DNA of 64,000 nucleotides from Rhizobium sp. 2MFCol3.1. GTDB lineage: Bacteria > Pseudomonadota > Alphaproteobacteria > Rhizobiales > Rhizobiaceae. The DNA is taken from the NCBI RefSeq assembly GCF_000377565.1, contig NZ_KB898364.1, positions 1 to 64,000 on the forward strand. The letters run 5' to 3'. Shown here one piece after another: positions 19,301 through 29,002 of this stretch (position 1 is its first letter; the number at the start of each line of letters is the position of its first letter). The notes under the pieces were generated by a model, which did not search any database, was not told the DNA's origin, and saw nothing but the letters and a program-made list of their open reading frames with translations. A program made the position numbers and the translations under genes.

Positions 19301-20027
19301 CCAGCAGCCGCAGCCACAACCTGCGCCGCGCCAGGCGCCGGTGCAGCCCGCGATCCAGCAGCAGCCGCAACCGGCTCCCGTACCGGCCCCTGCGCCGTTG
19401 CCGACCCCGGCCGCGGCCGCCATTCCGCCCTCCTCGATCGAAGGCTTCGGCCTGCGCGGTTCGCTCGGCACTGCGGCAGCAACGCCCGCGACGCCGCAGC
19501 GCGCTCCTGCCGTAACCCAGGCGCCTGCCGCATCGCCGGCATCCGGCGGCTGGATCAGCGACCTGCTGCGCGGCGCATCGCGCGACGAAAGCGCCGAGGA
19601 AGCAGTTGCCCGCCAGCCGGCACCCCGCGTAGAGGCACCGGCTCCCCAGGCACCGCGCGCCGGCGACAACCGCAATCCGCGCCACGTGGTGGAATCGCTG
19701 AACTCGCTCTCCGTCGACATCGCCCGCGCCATCGACCACGATGCCTCGGTCGATCTGTGGCGCCGCTACCAGCGTGGCGAACGCGACGTCTTCACGCGCC
19801 GCCTCTACACGCTGAAGGGCCAGCAGACCTTCGACGAGATCAAGCACAAGTATGACCGCGAGCCGGAATTCCGCACCGCTGTCAACCGCTACATCGCCGA
19901 CTTCGAAAAGCTGCTCGCCGACGTCGCCCGCACTGACCGCGACCGGACGATCACCCAGTCCTACCTAACCTCCGACACCGGCAAGGTCTACACCATGCTC
20001 GCGCACGCGGCAGGCCGCCTGAACTGA
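13302..20027 (+). CDS. Growth pole ring-type giant polar-growth protein (GPR/RgsE homologue)
   Basis: Giant protein of 2241 residues. After a polar N-terminal region (1-105) come two hydrophobic segments (about 109-127 and 141-172), so it is anchored in the inner membrane. Residues about 180-1990 are an almost unbroken alpha-helical, apolipoprotein-like coiled-coil array rich in Ala, Ser, Thr, Asp, Glu and Arg. A Pro/Gln-rich linker follows (about 1996-2120), then a C-terminal domain containing VDLWRRYQRGERDVFTRRLY. Size and architecture match the growth pole ring protein of Agrobacterium (about 2100 residues) and RgsE of Sinorhizobium, which form a ring at the growing pole and organise unipolar growth. 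Assignment rests on architecture and recall, not on an alignment. Confidence 0.85.
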   Translation: MANNKYNESIEDKAFKALDEALQIDFEDDDTPSPQVRKQDASEAKVSEKPTVRNQRKDDAKQQRAATPRSPEQGSRAPAFAANDGSRVSPASLLKSLDNGSARPALRNATLVSLLWIVGGLGLMSLLYSPQIWQIRSISDLVALPGVIAGLVGIIIPVLLFYAFAIMMARAQDMRNAARSMAEVALRLSEPETIASERIMTVGQAVRREVSAMNEGIERTIARASELETLVHSEVNALERSYADNELRVRGLVHELGSEREAIVNHAERIRTSIVGVHDQLREDLSLATEEIAVRLATSGEAFASMIDTRAATITEKSESAIQSLGTLLAAKTDSLLQTLTSSGFALANEFDNRLDSLTSSLSDHGNTILSQFETRASTMDSNAEKLNAALNDRARQLNEILIARTRDINESLTGGERTITSTLDDVLAKLNSTLDERGTSFRHSLQSSVDDTIMDLDLRSGFFDERLQATVAQLSTSFDERVAEFANAFDKRAGTLDTKLMESLNRINDTLTGGSDSLNGILSSSIERIGSSLTDQSFALTTALSTGREILESTLTDKVDEVASAIGARTTEMTSALSHATSEISLALASGTSELHNNLSARATEFRDTLLSTTSDLSSAVSAGTDQITSAFGRADELNTTISKRAEDITQALDSAHERIDDVMSARSGVFLGALSDSQSRFENTLASRSEAIIEAVTGSHDRLADTLDDKAMALAISLNESQSRFEETLGSQVDAIAGSIASGHDRLAETLDDRAMALAISLNEGHSRIEDTLGSHAGAISQSLAAGERKLADAIAERSAAFNASINEGRSLIETALDTRAEAISQSLAAGQEKLTEAIDDRAMAFAISLDDSQGRLADTLAHHADGIAASLSSGHDRISEALEDKSMGLAITLNEGHSRLEDTLGRHAGNIATSLASGHDRINEALDDKAMGLAIALNEGHSRLEDTLGHHAESIANSLVSGHDRIESTLSQNAKSINDTVADVHDRLADTLAEKSMALAISLGDSQSRFDEVLDARTNALIDSVAGAEARVAGAFTDKAQEIRGAYTENQQRLERTLAEHASSISSTITDGTDRIEGGLTSAADRFEALTGNATTKLEDGLVSAHARIRATLDDRTQAINLTLNEAHNQIGETLSDQATTIGASIAASVSMLEMSLEDREASIRQAIDNSAQSLEDRLRDSTGNIAGRFQNAADEISRSTESFASHLDQSIEGMTGRFADTGSRVEAGLAALENRIRDGVGGVAQQVDAAGERLTGTLTDGISRLGALSDETSGRIASAVDDSIAKFSETIDGRTSHLASEIDSRAANLTDGIDARTAGIGEAMDRGTAKIDERLSTMDRALNVGLDAVNRTIEGKAAGLAASLRSAVADTTQGMDEEATRAAASLSQTGQQFAEGLDAKSSDFARSMGERSEQIVGRVSEAQNRLAGQAAAVAQTFSEAGNAIINKVAEAETLVSGQVGAISKALNDAQNTFASHGTDIRTTIASASEEIASTMADVDRALEARGNAIRSGLEERSRELDGTLNTVEQALEARGSSIRAALDDRTRELNSMLAGRTTELSRILDETARPMIDRYAQTGREAAAQITSAGEQSAAQITAASEQSAAQLTAASDQSTERLRAENTALIDAINARTERATSAVDAIENSLLSNVNRLIDRLSDNSMVMGQMMTRAAEELGAVDGRLGDTTSRFTDSASKAAEMVAASTRLLEGKVDRLSDISGQTLSQVGSIIGRFDEHSKVLTQASSLLGAAQSNLVSTLEDRESALQTLSVGLVQRSEDIEKTMRALGSMVDSAFDRAEQRSNQVSHNLRQGVQSSFADISTTLSDAEKRAAEAAEAMRSSVSKASEDVNATLDTTLGNAERRSGELANRVRGGLTASLSEVERMMGDAGRLSDGAAQQMRESLREAVDEAVARFSGATEEIRRSAGDIRKELDMTRSELKRGAFDLPEEAKESAAAMRRAVSEQIKALQDISHIVGRSTQQLEVSEPAARTLAQPQQPQPQPAPRQAPVQPAIQQQPQPAPVPAPAPLPTPAAAAIPPSSIEGFGLRGSLGTAAATPATPQRAPAVTQAPAASPASGGWISDLLRGASRDESAEEAVARQPAPRVEAPAPQAPRAGDNRNPRHVVESLNSLSVDIARAIDHDASVDLWRRYQRGERDVFTRRLYTLKGQQTFDEIKHKYDREPEFRTAVNRYIADFEKLLADVARTDRDRTITQSYLTSDTGKVYTMLAHAAGRLN
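15300..16350 (+). repeat. In-frame 132-bp tandem repeats inside the GPR-like gene
   Basis: The motif RAMALAISLNEGHSRLEDTL recurs with exact 132-bp (44-residue) spacing: equivalent codons start at 15309, 15441, 15573, 15705, 15837, 15969 and 16101; the next recognisable copy is at 16299, offset by 198 bp, which is one and a half units. The basic unit is therefore 22 residues, as in apolipoprotein-type amphipathic helices. Confidence 0.85.
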
Positions 20028-20047
20028 GGCGCAACGAGAGACAAACA

Positions 20048-20080
20048 AAAGGCCGCATCGGAAACGATGCGGCCTTTTTG
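20048..20080 (+). terminator. Intrinsic terminator of the GPR-like gene
   Basis: Long perfect stem AGGCCGCATCG / CGATGCGGCCT with a four-base loop, A-rich on the left and T-rich on the right, 20 bp after the stop codon. Confidence 0.9.
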
Positions 20081-20145
20081 TTTGGGTGACTGGGCGGTAA
20101 TGCCCGAAGGTCATCACTGGCACGTCCGATCACGGCGTCGAAAAC

Positions 20146-20457
20146 TCACTCCGCGGCAGCATTCTCCGTCAGCAAATGGCAAAGACTTGCCATTACCTCC
20201 GCAGCTTCCTTCAGCCCGGACGCCACCACATGATCTGGCACGCCGTCATCGATCAGCGTTGCAAGTTCCGCGAGGTCGTAGACGATATGGCCGCGCCGCA
20301 ACTCGCTCTGAGCGAGATCGATGCCCAGTTCGGCATGCATGCGATGGATCGCTCTCGCAGCCGATATAACGAGCATCCGCTTCTGCGCGATATCGGCCAC
20401 GTCAAGGAGATCCGAGGCTCGCGCGGTCTCTTGCGATTGCAGCAAATACGGGTGCAT
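20146..20457 (-). CDS. Hypothetical protein (103 residues)
   Basis: The gene is supported by a perfect AGGAGG six bases before the ATG at 20457 and by codon usage like that of its neighbours. The product is mostly helical and soluble (LLDVADIAQKRMLVISAARAIHRMH, then YDLAELATLIDDGVPDHVVASGLKEAAEVMASLCHLL), with no signal peptide or membrane segment. I do not recognise a family. It sits alone between the GPR-like gene and gyrA, convergent to the former. The 300 bp from 20458 to 20758 hold its promoter and the gyrA terminator and no other gene. Confidence 0.65.
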   Translation of the reverse strand: MHPYLLQSQETARASDLLDVADIAQKRMLVISAARAIHRMHAELGIDLAQSELRRGHIVYDLAELATLIDDGVPDHVVASGLKEAAEVMASLCHLLTENAAAE

Positions 20458-20680
20458 GACGTCCTCCTACTGGTCATCGAGCGATCGGCGGGCAGATCCT
20501 CCATCTTGTCCGCGAATCGCCATTTGGTTGCATCATGAGGAATATTCACCAAAAACAATGCGGACCGCAACCCAGGGATTTACCAGGAAAAACAACATCT
20601 CTTTCGCCGTCCGCAGAGCCATCGACATCCGCACGGAAAGCTCGCTGAGAGCGGCGCCAAGACCTCCGCAACTCAAACGA

Positions 20681-20714
20681 AAAGGGCCGAACCCATAAGG
20701 TCCGGCCCTTCTAT
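20681..20714 (-). terminator. Intrinsic terminator of gyrA
   Basis: On the minus strand, stem AAGGGCCGGA / TTCGGCCCTT with a 10-base loop is followed by a short T tract, about 45 bp beyond the gyrA stop codon. Confidence 0.8.
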
Positions 20715-20758
20715 TTCAATTCACATCCACCCACCGGAAATCCGGTGCACGGAAACTC

Positions 20759-23572
20759 TTACGCCTCGGCGTCCGGCGGCGTTTCATCGCCAGTCTCTGC
20801 GGCCGGCTCTTCGCCCGGCACAACGGCGGTTTCATCGCCGTTCTCGGCACCTTCCTCGACCTCGTCTTCCGGATCGCGGATGCGCTCGACCGACACGACC
20901 TTCTCGTCCTTGGCGGTCGAGAAGATGGTCACGCCCTTTGTCGCGCGGCTGGCGATGCGGATACCGCCGACAGGCACGCGGATGAGCTGACCACCATCCG
21001 AAACCAGCATGATCTGGTCGTTGTCATCGACAGGGAAGGCAGCGACGAGTTCGCCGATCTCGCCCGTCTTCGACGTATCGGTGGCGCGGATGCCCTTGCC
21101 GCCACGGCCGGAGATGCGGAAGTCGTAGGAGGAAGACCGCTTGCCGTAGCCCTTCTCGGAAACCGTCAGCACGTACTGTTCGCGTGCCTTCAGCTCTTCG
21201 TAGCGCTCGTCGCTCAGCTGTCCCTCTTCGGTGACTTCCTCGCCAACCAGCGCGATTTCCTCGGCCTCGCCCGTCGTCAGGCGACGCTCGTTGGCAGCGC
21301 GCTTCAGATAGGCGGCGCGTTCCCACGGCTCGGCATCGACATGGCCGACGATCGTCATCGAGATGATGCGGTCGTTGTCGCCGAGGTTGATCCCTCGTAC
21401 GCCGATCGAGTTGCGGCCCGCGAAGACGCGGACGTCGTCGACCGCGAAGCGGATGCACTGGCCGAGCGCCGTCGTCAGCAGCACGTCGTCATGCTCGGTG
21501 CAGGTCTCGACGGAGAGGATTTCGTCGCCCTCTTCCTCGAGCTTCATCGCGATCTTGCCGTTGCGGTTGACCTGGACGAAGTCGCTCAGCTTATTGCGGC
21601 GAACGGTGCCGCGCGTAGTCGAGAACATCACGTCGAGCGTTGCCCAGCTGTCCTCGTCCTCCGGCAGCGGCAGGATGGTGGTGATGCGCTCGCCTGGAGC
21701 AAGCGGCAGCATGTTGATCATCGCCTTGCCGCGCGAGGTCGGCGTGCCGATCGGCAGGCGATAGACCTTTTCCTTGTAGACGATGCCGCGCGACGAGAAG
21801 AACAGAACCGGCGTATGCGTGTTGAGCACGAATAGCTGGCTAACGAAATCTTCGTCACGCGTGGTCATGCCGGAGCGGCCCTTTCCGCCGCGACGCTGCG
21901 CACGGTAGGTGGTCAGCGGCACACGCTTGATGTACCCGAGATGCGAGACCGTGACGACCATGTCCTCGCGGGCGATGAGATCTTCATCGTCCATCTCGAG
22001 GCCGCCATCCATGATCTCGGTGCGGCGCGGCGTGCCGAACTCGTCGCGGACAGCAGCAAGCTCGTCCTTGACGATCGACTGGATGCGCACACGCGACGAC
22101 AGGATATCGAGGTAATCCTTGATTTCCTCGCCGATCTTGTTGAGTTCGTCGCCGATTTCGTCGCGACCAAGGGCCGTCAGACGGGCGAGACGCAGCTCGA
22201 GAATGGCCCGTGCCTGCTCTTCCGAGAGGTTGTAGGTCATGTCTTCGTTGATGCGGTGGCGCGGATCGTCGATCAGCCGGATCAGGCTTTCGACGTCATG
22301 CGCCGGCCAGCGGCGGGTCATCAGCTCTTCGCGGGCCGACTGCGGGTCCGGCGCCTGGCGGATGACGCGGATAACTTCGTCGATATTGGCGACAGCGATC
22401 GCCAGACCGACCAAGACGTGCGCGCGCTCGCGAGCCTTGCGCAGCAGGAATTTGGTACGCCGGCTAACGACTTCCTCGCGGAACGAGACGAAGGCGCGCA
22501 GCATGTCGAGCAGCTGCAGCTGTTCCGGCTTGCCACCGTTCAGCGCCACCATGTTGCAGCCGAAGGAGGTCTGCAGCGGGGTGTAGCGATAGAGCTGGTT
22601 CAGGATCACGTCGGCATTGGCGTCGCGCTTCAGCTCGACGACGACGCGGTAGCCCTGACGGTCGGATTCGTCGCGCAGGTCGGAGATGCCCTCGATGCGC
22701 TTGTCGCGCACCAGCTCAGCCATCTTCTCGATCATCGTCGACTTGTTCACCTGATACGGGATCTCGGTGATGATGATCTGTTCGCGATCGCCGCGCATCG
22801 GCTCGATCGTCGCGACACCGCGCATGATGACAGAGCCACGGCCCGTCTCGTAGGCCGAGCGGATGCCGGAACGGCCGAGGATCTTCGCGCCGGTCGGGAA
22901 ATCGGGACCCGGAATGATCTGCATCATCTCGGGCAGTTCGATCGCCGGATCGTCGATAAGCGCGATACAGCCATTGATGACTTCGACGAGATTATGCGGC
23001 GGAATATTGGTCGCCATGCCGACGGCGATACCGCCGGCACCGTTGACGAGCAGGTTCGGGAATTTCGCGGGAACGACCACGGGCTCGGAGAGCGTGCCGT
23101 CGTAGTTGTCGCGGAAATCGACCGTTTCCTTGTCGAGATCGTCGAGCAGCGAATGCGCGGCCTTCTCCAGACGGCATTCGGTGTAGCGTTCGGCCGCTGG
23201 CGGATCGCCGTCGACGGAGCCGAAGTTGCCCTGGCCGTCGATGAGCGGAAGGCGAAGAGACCAGTCCTGCGCCATACGCGCCAGCGCGTCGTAGATCGCG
23301 GTGTTGCCGTGCGGATGGTATTTACCCATCACGTCCCCGGTTACGCGGGCGCATTTGACGTATTTCTTGTTCCAGTCGATGCCGAGCTCGGACATGCCGT
23401 AGAGGATGCGCCGGTGCACGGGCTTGAGGCCGTCGCGCACGTCAGGAAGCGCGCGGCTGACGATAACGCTCATCGCGTAATCGAGATACGACCGCTGCAT
23501 TTCCTCCATAATGGAGATCGGCTCGATGCCTGGCGGGAGCTTCCCGCCGCCGGGGGGTGTTTGCTCAGTCAA
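20759..23572 (-). CDS. gyrA: DNA gyrase subunit A
   Basis: Type II topoisomerase subunit of 937 residues that cuts and rejoins DNA during negative supercoiling. The N-terminal DNA-binding region contains RALPDVRDGLKPVHRRILYG, the quinolone region HPHGNTAIYDALARMAQ and catalytic Tyr130 in AAERYTECR. The residue equivalent to E. coli Ser83 is Thr91, and Asp87 is conserved as Asp95. The C-terminal beta-pinwheel includes the GyrA box QRRGGKGRSG, which separates it from ParC, and the later repeats SGRGGKGIRATD and VSDGGQLIRVPVGGIR. The tail is acidic (EDEVEEGAENGDETA). The gene is monocistronic, with its own terminator. Confidence 0.96.
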   Translation of the reverse strand: MTEQTPPGGGKLPPGIEPISIMEEMQRSYLDYAMSVIVSRALPDVRDGLKPVHRRILYGMSELGIDWNKKYVKCARVTGDVMGKYHPHGNTAIYDALARMAQDWSLRLPLIDGQGNFGSVDGDPPAAERYTECRLEKAAHSLLDDLDKETVDFRDNYDGTLSEPVVVPAKFPNLLVNGAGGIAVGMATNIPPHNLVEVINGCIALIDDPAIELPEMMQIIPGPDFPTGAKILGRSGIRSAYETGRGSVIMRGVATIEPMRGDREQIIITEIPYQVNKSTMIEKMAELVRDKRIEGISDLRDESDRQGYRVVVELKRDANADVILNQLYRYTPLQTSFGCNMVALNGGKPEQLQLLDMLRAFVSFREEVVSRRTKFLLRKARERAHVLVGLAIAVANIDEVIRVIRQAPDPQSAREELMTRRWPAHDVESLIRLIDDPRHRINEDMTYNLSEEQARAILELRLARLTALGRDEIGDELNKIGEEIKDYLDILSSRVRIQSIVKDELAAVRDEFGTPRRTEIMDGGLEMDDEDLIAREDMVVTVSHLGYIKRVPLTTYRAQRRGGKGRSGMTTRDEDFVSQLFVLNTHTPVLFFSSRGIVYKEKVYRLPIGTPTSRGKAMINMLPLAPGERITTILPLPEDEDSWATLDVMFSTTRGTVRRNKLSDFVQVNRNGKIAMKLEEEGDEILSVETCTEHDDVLLTTALGQCIRFAVDDVRVFAGRNSIGVRGINLGDNDRIISMTIVGHVDAEPWERAAYLKRAANERRLTTGEAEEIALVGEEVTEEGQLSDERYEELKAREQYVLTVSEKGYGKRSSSYDFRISGRGGKGIRATDTSKTGEIGELVAAFPVDDNDQIMLVSDGGQLIRVPVGGIRIASRATKGVTIFSTAKDEKVVSVERIRDPEDEVEEGAENGDETAVVPGEEPAAETGDETPPDAEA

Positions 23573-23794
23573 AATGGATCACATCTCTTCTAGAATCACT
23601 TGAAGATTTATAGCGGAAAGGCTGTTCCTAAGCCAATTTTGCAGGAGGTTTTGAACAGGCTTTTACGGTCTAATCAGGGCAAAACGAGGCTTATGCGCCC
23701 CAATCACCATCACGCACGCCGCGCCATTTGCAAAATCGGTTTGCCCACATCACAATCGCGCGAAAACCAAGCCCGGATACGGGTATACGGAGAC

Positions 23795-24442
23795 ATGATG
23801 GCAAGCGCCGACCAACTGATCAACGCCTTCACAACCCTGCTCGTGACGATCGACCCGCCCGGTCTCGCGCCGATCTTCCTCGGCCTCACCGTCGGCATGA
23901 GCAGGGCCCAGCGCAAGCAGGTGGCGCTGCGCGGCACGATCATCGCTTTCATCATTCTCGCCGTCTTCGCGCTCTTCGGATCGAGCGTGCTGGGTGTCCT
24001 CGGCATCTCGATCGGCGCCTTCCGCATCGCCGGCGGCCTGCTGCTCTTCTGGATCGCCTTTGAAATGGTGTTCGAGAAGCGCCAGGATCGCAAGGAGAAG
24101 ACTGGCACAGCGGCGATCACCGTCGACCATATCCAGAACATCGCCGTCTTCCCGCTGGCCATCCCGCTGATCTCGGGCCCGGGCGCCATCTCCGCGACCA
24201 TCCTGATCGCAGGCTCGATGCAGACGGCCTTCGAGCTGGCACAGCTGATCATCGTGATCGCCGCGAGCCTGCTGCTTCTCTTCCTCGCGCTCTTGATCGC
24301 CGATCGGCTGGACCGCTTCCTCGGCGTCACCGGCCGCGCCATCCTGACCCGCCTGCTCGGCGTCATCCTGGCGGCTTTGGCGACCCAGTTCGTCGTCGAT
24401 GGCATCAAGTCGGCGATGAACCTCGTTCCCTCGCCCGTCTGA
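23795..24442 (+). CDS. MarC-family integral membrane protein
   Basis: ATG 23795 is chosen, with CGGAG six or seven bases upstream, giving 215 residues; the frame itself extends to 23600. Six transmembrane helices can be drawn, with the family segments TTLLVTIDPPGLAPIFLGLT near the N terminus, FRIAGGLLLFWIAFEM, and PLAIPLISGPGAISATI. These are typical of MarC (UPF0056). The family was once linked to multiple antibiotic resistance, but that role has been withdrawn for E. coli MarC; the function is unknown, perhaps transport of amino acids or related compounds. It is divergent from gyrA and convergent with ssb. Confidence 0.88.
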   Translation: MMASADQLINAFTTLLVTIDPPGLAPIFLGLTVGMSRAQRKQVALRGTIIAFIILAVFALFGSSVLGVLGISIGAFRIAGGLLLFWIAFEMVFEKRQDRKEKTGTAAITVDHIQNIAVFPLAIPLISGPGAISATILIAGSMQTAFELAQLIIVIAASLLLLFLALLIADRLDRFLGVTGRAILTRLLGVILAALATQFVVDGIKSAMNLVPSPV

Positions 24443-24461
24443 GCTTTCAGTTAAAACGCAA

Positions 24462-24485
24462 ACGGCGCGCCCCGAGGCGCGCCGT
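24462..24485. terminator. Bidirectional terminator between marC and ssb
   Basis: Perfect 10-bp stem ACGGCGCGCC / GGCGCGCCGT with a four-base loop between two convergent genes. The T tract is better on the minus strand (ssb side). Confidence 0.75.
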
Positions 24486-24511
24486 CTGAAACCTTTCGGT
24501 CTGTCGTTCGA

Positions 24512-25072
24512 TCAAAACGGAATATCGTCGTCCAGATCGCGCGAGAAATTGCCGCCACCGCCGGAAGACGAACCACCGCCCGATCCACCACGGCCGGACG
24601 ACTGCGAAGGCGAACCGTAATCGTCGCCGTAACCGCCGCCACCGCCGAAGTCGCCACCACCAGCATTGCTGCCACGGCCACCGCCGTAACCGCCGCCAGA
24701 CCGATCGCCGCCGCCTTCGCCGCGTCCATCGAGCATCGTCAGCGTCGAGCCGAAGCCTTGCAGCACGACTTCCGTGGAATAACGATCCTGGCCCTGCTGG
24801 TCCTGCCACTTGCGGGTCTGCAGCGCGCCTTCGATATAGAGCTTGGCGCCCTTCTTGACGTACTGCTCGACGACCTTGCACAGGCCTTCGTTGAAGACGA
24901 CCACGGTGTGCCACTCGGTCTTTTCGCGGCGCTCGCCCGAATTGCGGTCGCGCCAGGTCTCCGATGTCGCGATGCGGAGGTTGGCGATCGGCCGGCCGTC
25001 CTGCGTCCGACGGATTTCGGGGTCTGCACCCACGTTTCCGATCAGAATTACCTTGTTCACGCTGCCAGCCAT
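24512..25072 (-). CDS. ssb: Single-stranded DNA-binding protein
   Basis: SSB coats single-stranded DNA in replication, repair and recombination. The frame extends to 25192, but the family start MAGSVNKVILIGNVGADPE is at ATG 25072, giving 186 residues. The OB fold (about 5-115) includes NLRIATSETW and the aromatic DNA-contact region. It is followed by a Gly-rich flexible linker and the acidic tip DDDIPF, which recruits partner proteins. It is divergent from uvrA, with a shared SOS box at 25201-25215, as in E. coli. Confidence 0.96.
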   Translation of the reverse strand: MAGSVNKVILIGNVGADPEIRRTQDGRPIANLRIATSETWRDRNSGERREKTEWHTVVVFNEGLCKVVEQYVKKGAKLYIEGALQTRKWQDQQGQDRYSTEVVLQGFGSTLTMLDGRGEGGGDRSGGGYGGGRGSNAGGGDFGGGGGYGDDYGSPSQSSGRGGSGGGSSSGGGGNFSRDLDDDIPF

Positions 25073-25200
25073 ACTTTTCACCTTCTTGTCGTGTTGCCGA
25101 TATTGCGAAGCTCGCAACATGCGCAACGAAATTGACAACACCTTACCCCATCGGCCTTCACCGGTGTGCGGTTGAGCTTCGTTAATCCACAACGAAATTT

Positions 25201-25215
25201 GTTCTTTATTTGTTC
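25201..25215. promoter_or_regulatory. LexA (SOS) box between ssb and uvrA
   Basis: GTTC-TTTATTT-GTTC is an exact match to the alphaproteobacterial LexA operator GTTC-N7-GTTC. It is 129 bp upstream of the ssb start and 132 bp upstream of the uvrA start. The surrounding 25195-25240 is markedly AT-rich, as expected of promoters. Confidence 0.85.
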
Positions 25216-25346
25216 TATTTTATCATTATCATCCTGTCAACGGAATCGAAAAGCGTGAACCACAGGGATATTCAGCCTCGACTCGCCAGCCGGCATCACT
25301 ACATAAAGGCTCTTCTTATCCCCCCGAGACATTGAAGCAGAAGACG

Positions 25347-28268
<2,922 letters not shown>

Positions 28269-28275
28269 TCCGCCG

Positions 28276-28662
28276 CTACCAGACGACGTCGATCCCGAAT
28301 TCCCGGAAGGCGGGATCGACCGATATGAGCGAGAGGTTTTCGAGCTTGCATTGAGCGGCAAGCATGCGGTCGAAGGGATCGCGATGAGTGCCGGGCATGT
28401 GACCAGCGAGGAAGGAGTGTGGCATTGAAATGGGCAGTTGTGCGAAGCGTTCCGCTCGCAATGTTCCTTCAAAATCGGTGACCAAAGGTTCCATCTCAGG
28501 CCACTTGCCGTGACGATGTTTAGTTGCGATTTCGAAGGCGGATACGGCGCTGACGAAGATAGCATTTTCTGGCGAGGAGATCGCTGTACGCGCGTTCGGG
28601 CCAAGTCGTGGCAAGTCAAGCAGCCACCAAGCCAAAGCGTGCGTATCCAACAGATACTTCAT
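28276..28662 (-). CDS. PIN-domain toxin, VapC-like
   Basis: Protein of 128 residues. The PIN-domain nuclease acidic residues are visible: Asp6 in LLDTHALAWWLLD, Glu44 in SAFEIATKHRHGK, Asp95/Asp98 in HRDPFDRMLAAQ and Asp116 in SVDPAFREF. Such toxins cut RNA, often tRNA, when the antitoxin is lost. The start overlaps the end of the antitoxin gene by four bases, the usual antitoxin-first order. The pair lies between uvrA and the DUF72 gene and is probably an acquired module. The stop codon is only a few bases from the convergent uvrA end. Confidence 0.9.
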   Translation of the reverse strand: MKYLLDTHALAWWLLDLPRLGPNARTAISSPENAIFVSAVSAFEIATKHRHGKWPEMEPLVTDFEGTLRAERFAQLPISMPHSFLAGHMPGTHRDPFDRMLAAQCKLENLSLISVDPAFREFGIDVVW

Positions 28663-28931
28663 TGCCCGTTGTCACCGGGAAATGAGTATTTCCCTTCCCA
28701 AGCCTCAAGTTCGTCTTCGGACAGTGGTTCGAGAAACAAATCGGGTGGAAGCTTATCTCGGAGATAGGCAAAACGGCCAGGAAGGCGCGGCGTCGCGGTG
28801 GAAGGCTCCACCGGCACCAGTTTCACCAACGGCTTGTCGTCGCGTGCCAGAATAATCTCCTCGCCGGCTTCAACACGGCTGAGGAGTTCAGAGAGTTCGG
28901 TATTGGCCTTGGGCACGCTTACGATTGTCAT
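28659..28931 (-). CDS. Phd/YefM-family antitoxin
   Basis: Protein of 90 residues. The N-terminal half (IVSVPKANTELSELLSRVEAGEEIILARDDKPLVKLVPV) is the Phd/YefM DNA-binding fold found in many antitoxins of PIN toxins. The C-terminal half, rich in Pro, Leu and acidic residues, should wrap the toxin. Translational coupling through an ATGA overlap with the toxin gene fits a two-gene operon that represses its own promoter. Its 5' end is close to the divergent DUF72 gene (start at 29003), so the two promoters overlap. Confidence 0.88.
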   Translation of the reverse strand: MTIVSVPKANTELSELLSRVEAGEEIILARDDKPLVKLVPVEPSTATPRLPGRFAYLRDKLPPDLFLEPLSEDELEAWEGKYSFPGDNGQ

Positions 28932-29002
28932 CGGAATGCCTTTCGATGATCGATAGAGAGATAATAGACAACGACTTCGCGAACTTCAACGAGGAGGAAT
29001 TG

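Noticed and set aside
13731..19847. Open frame of 2038 residues on the strand opposite the GPR-like gene
   Set aside because: It is the mirror of a highly biased, repetitive coding sequence; few antisense stop codons arise from this codon usage. It has no plausible start signal, and the plus-strand product has clear architecture.
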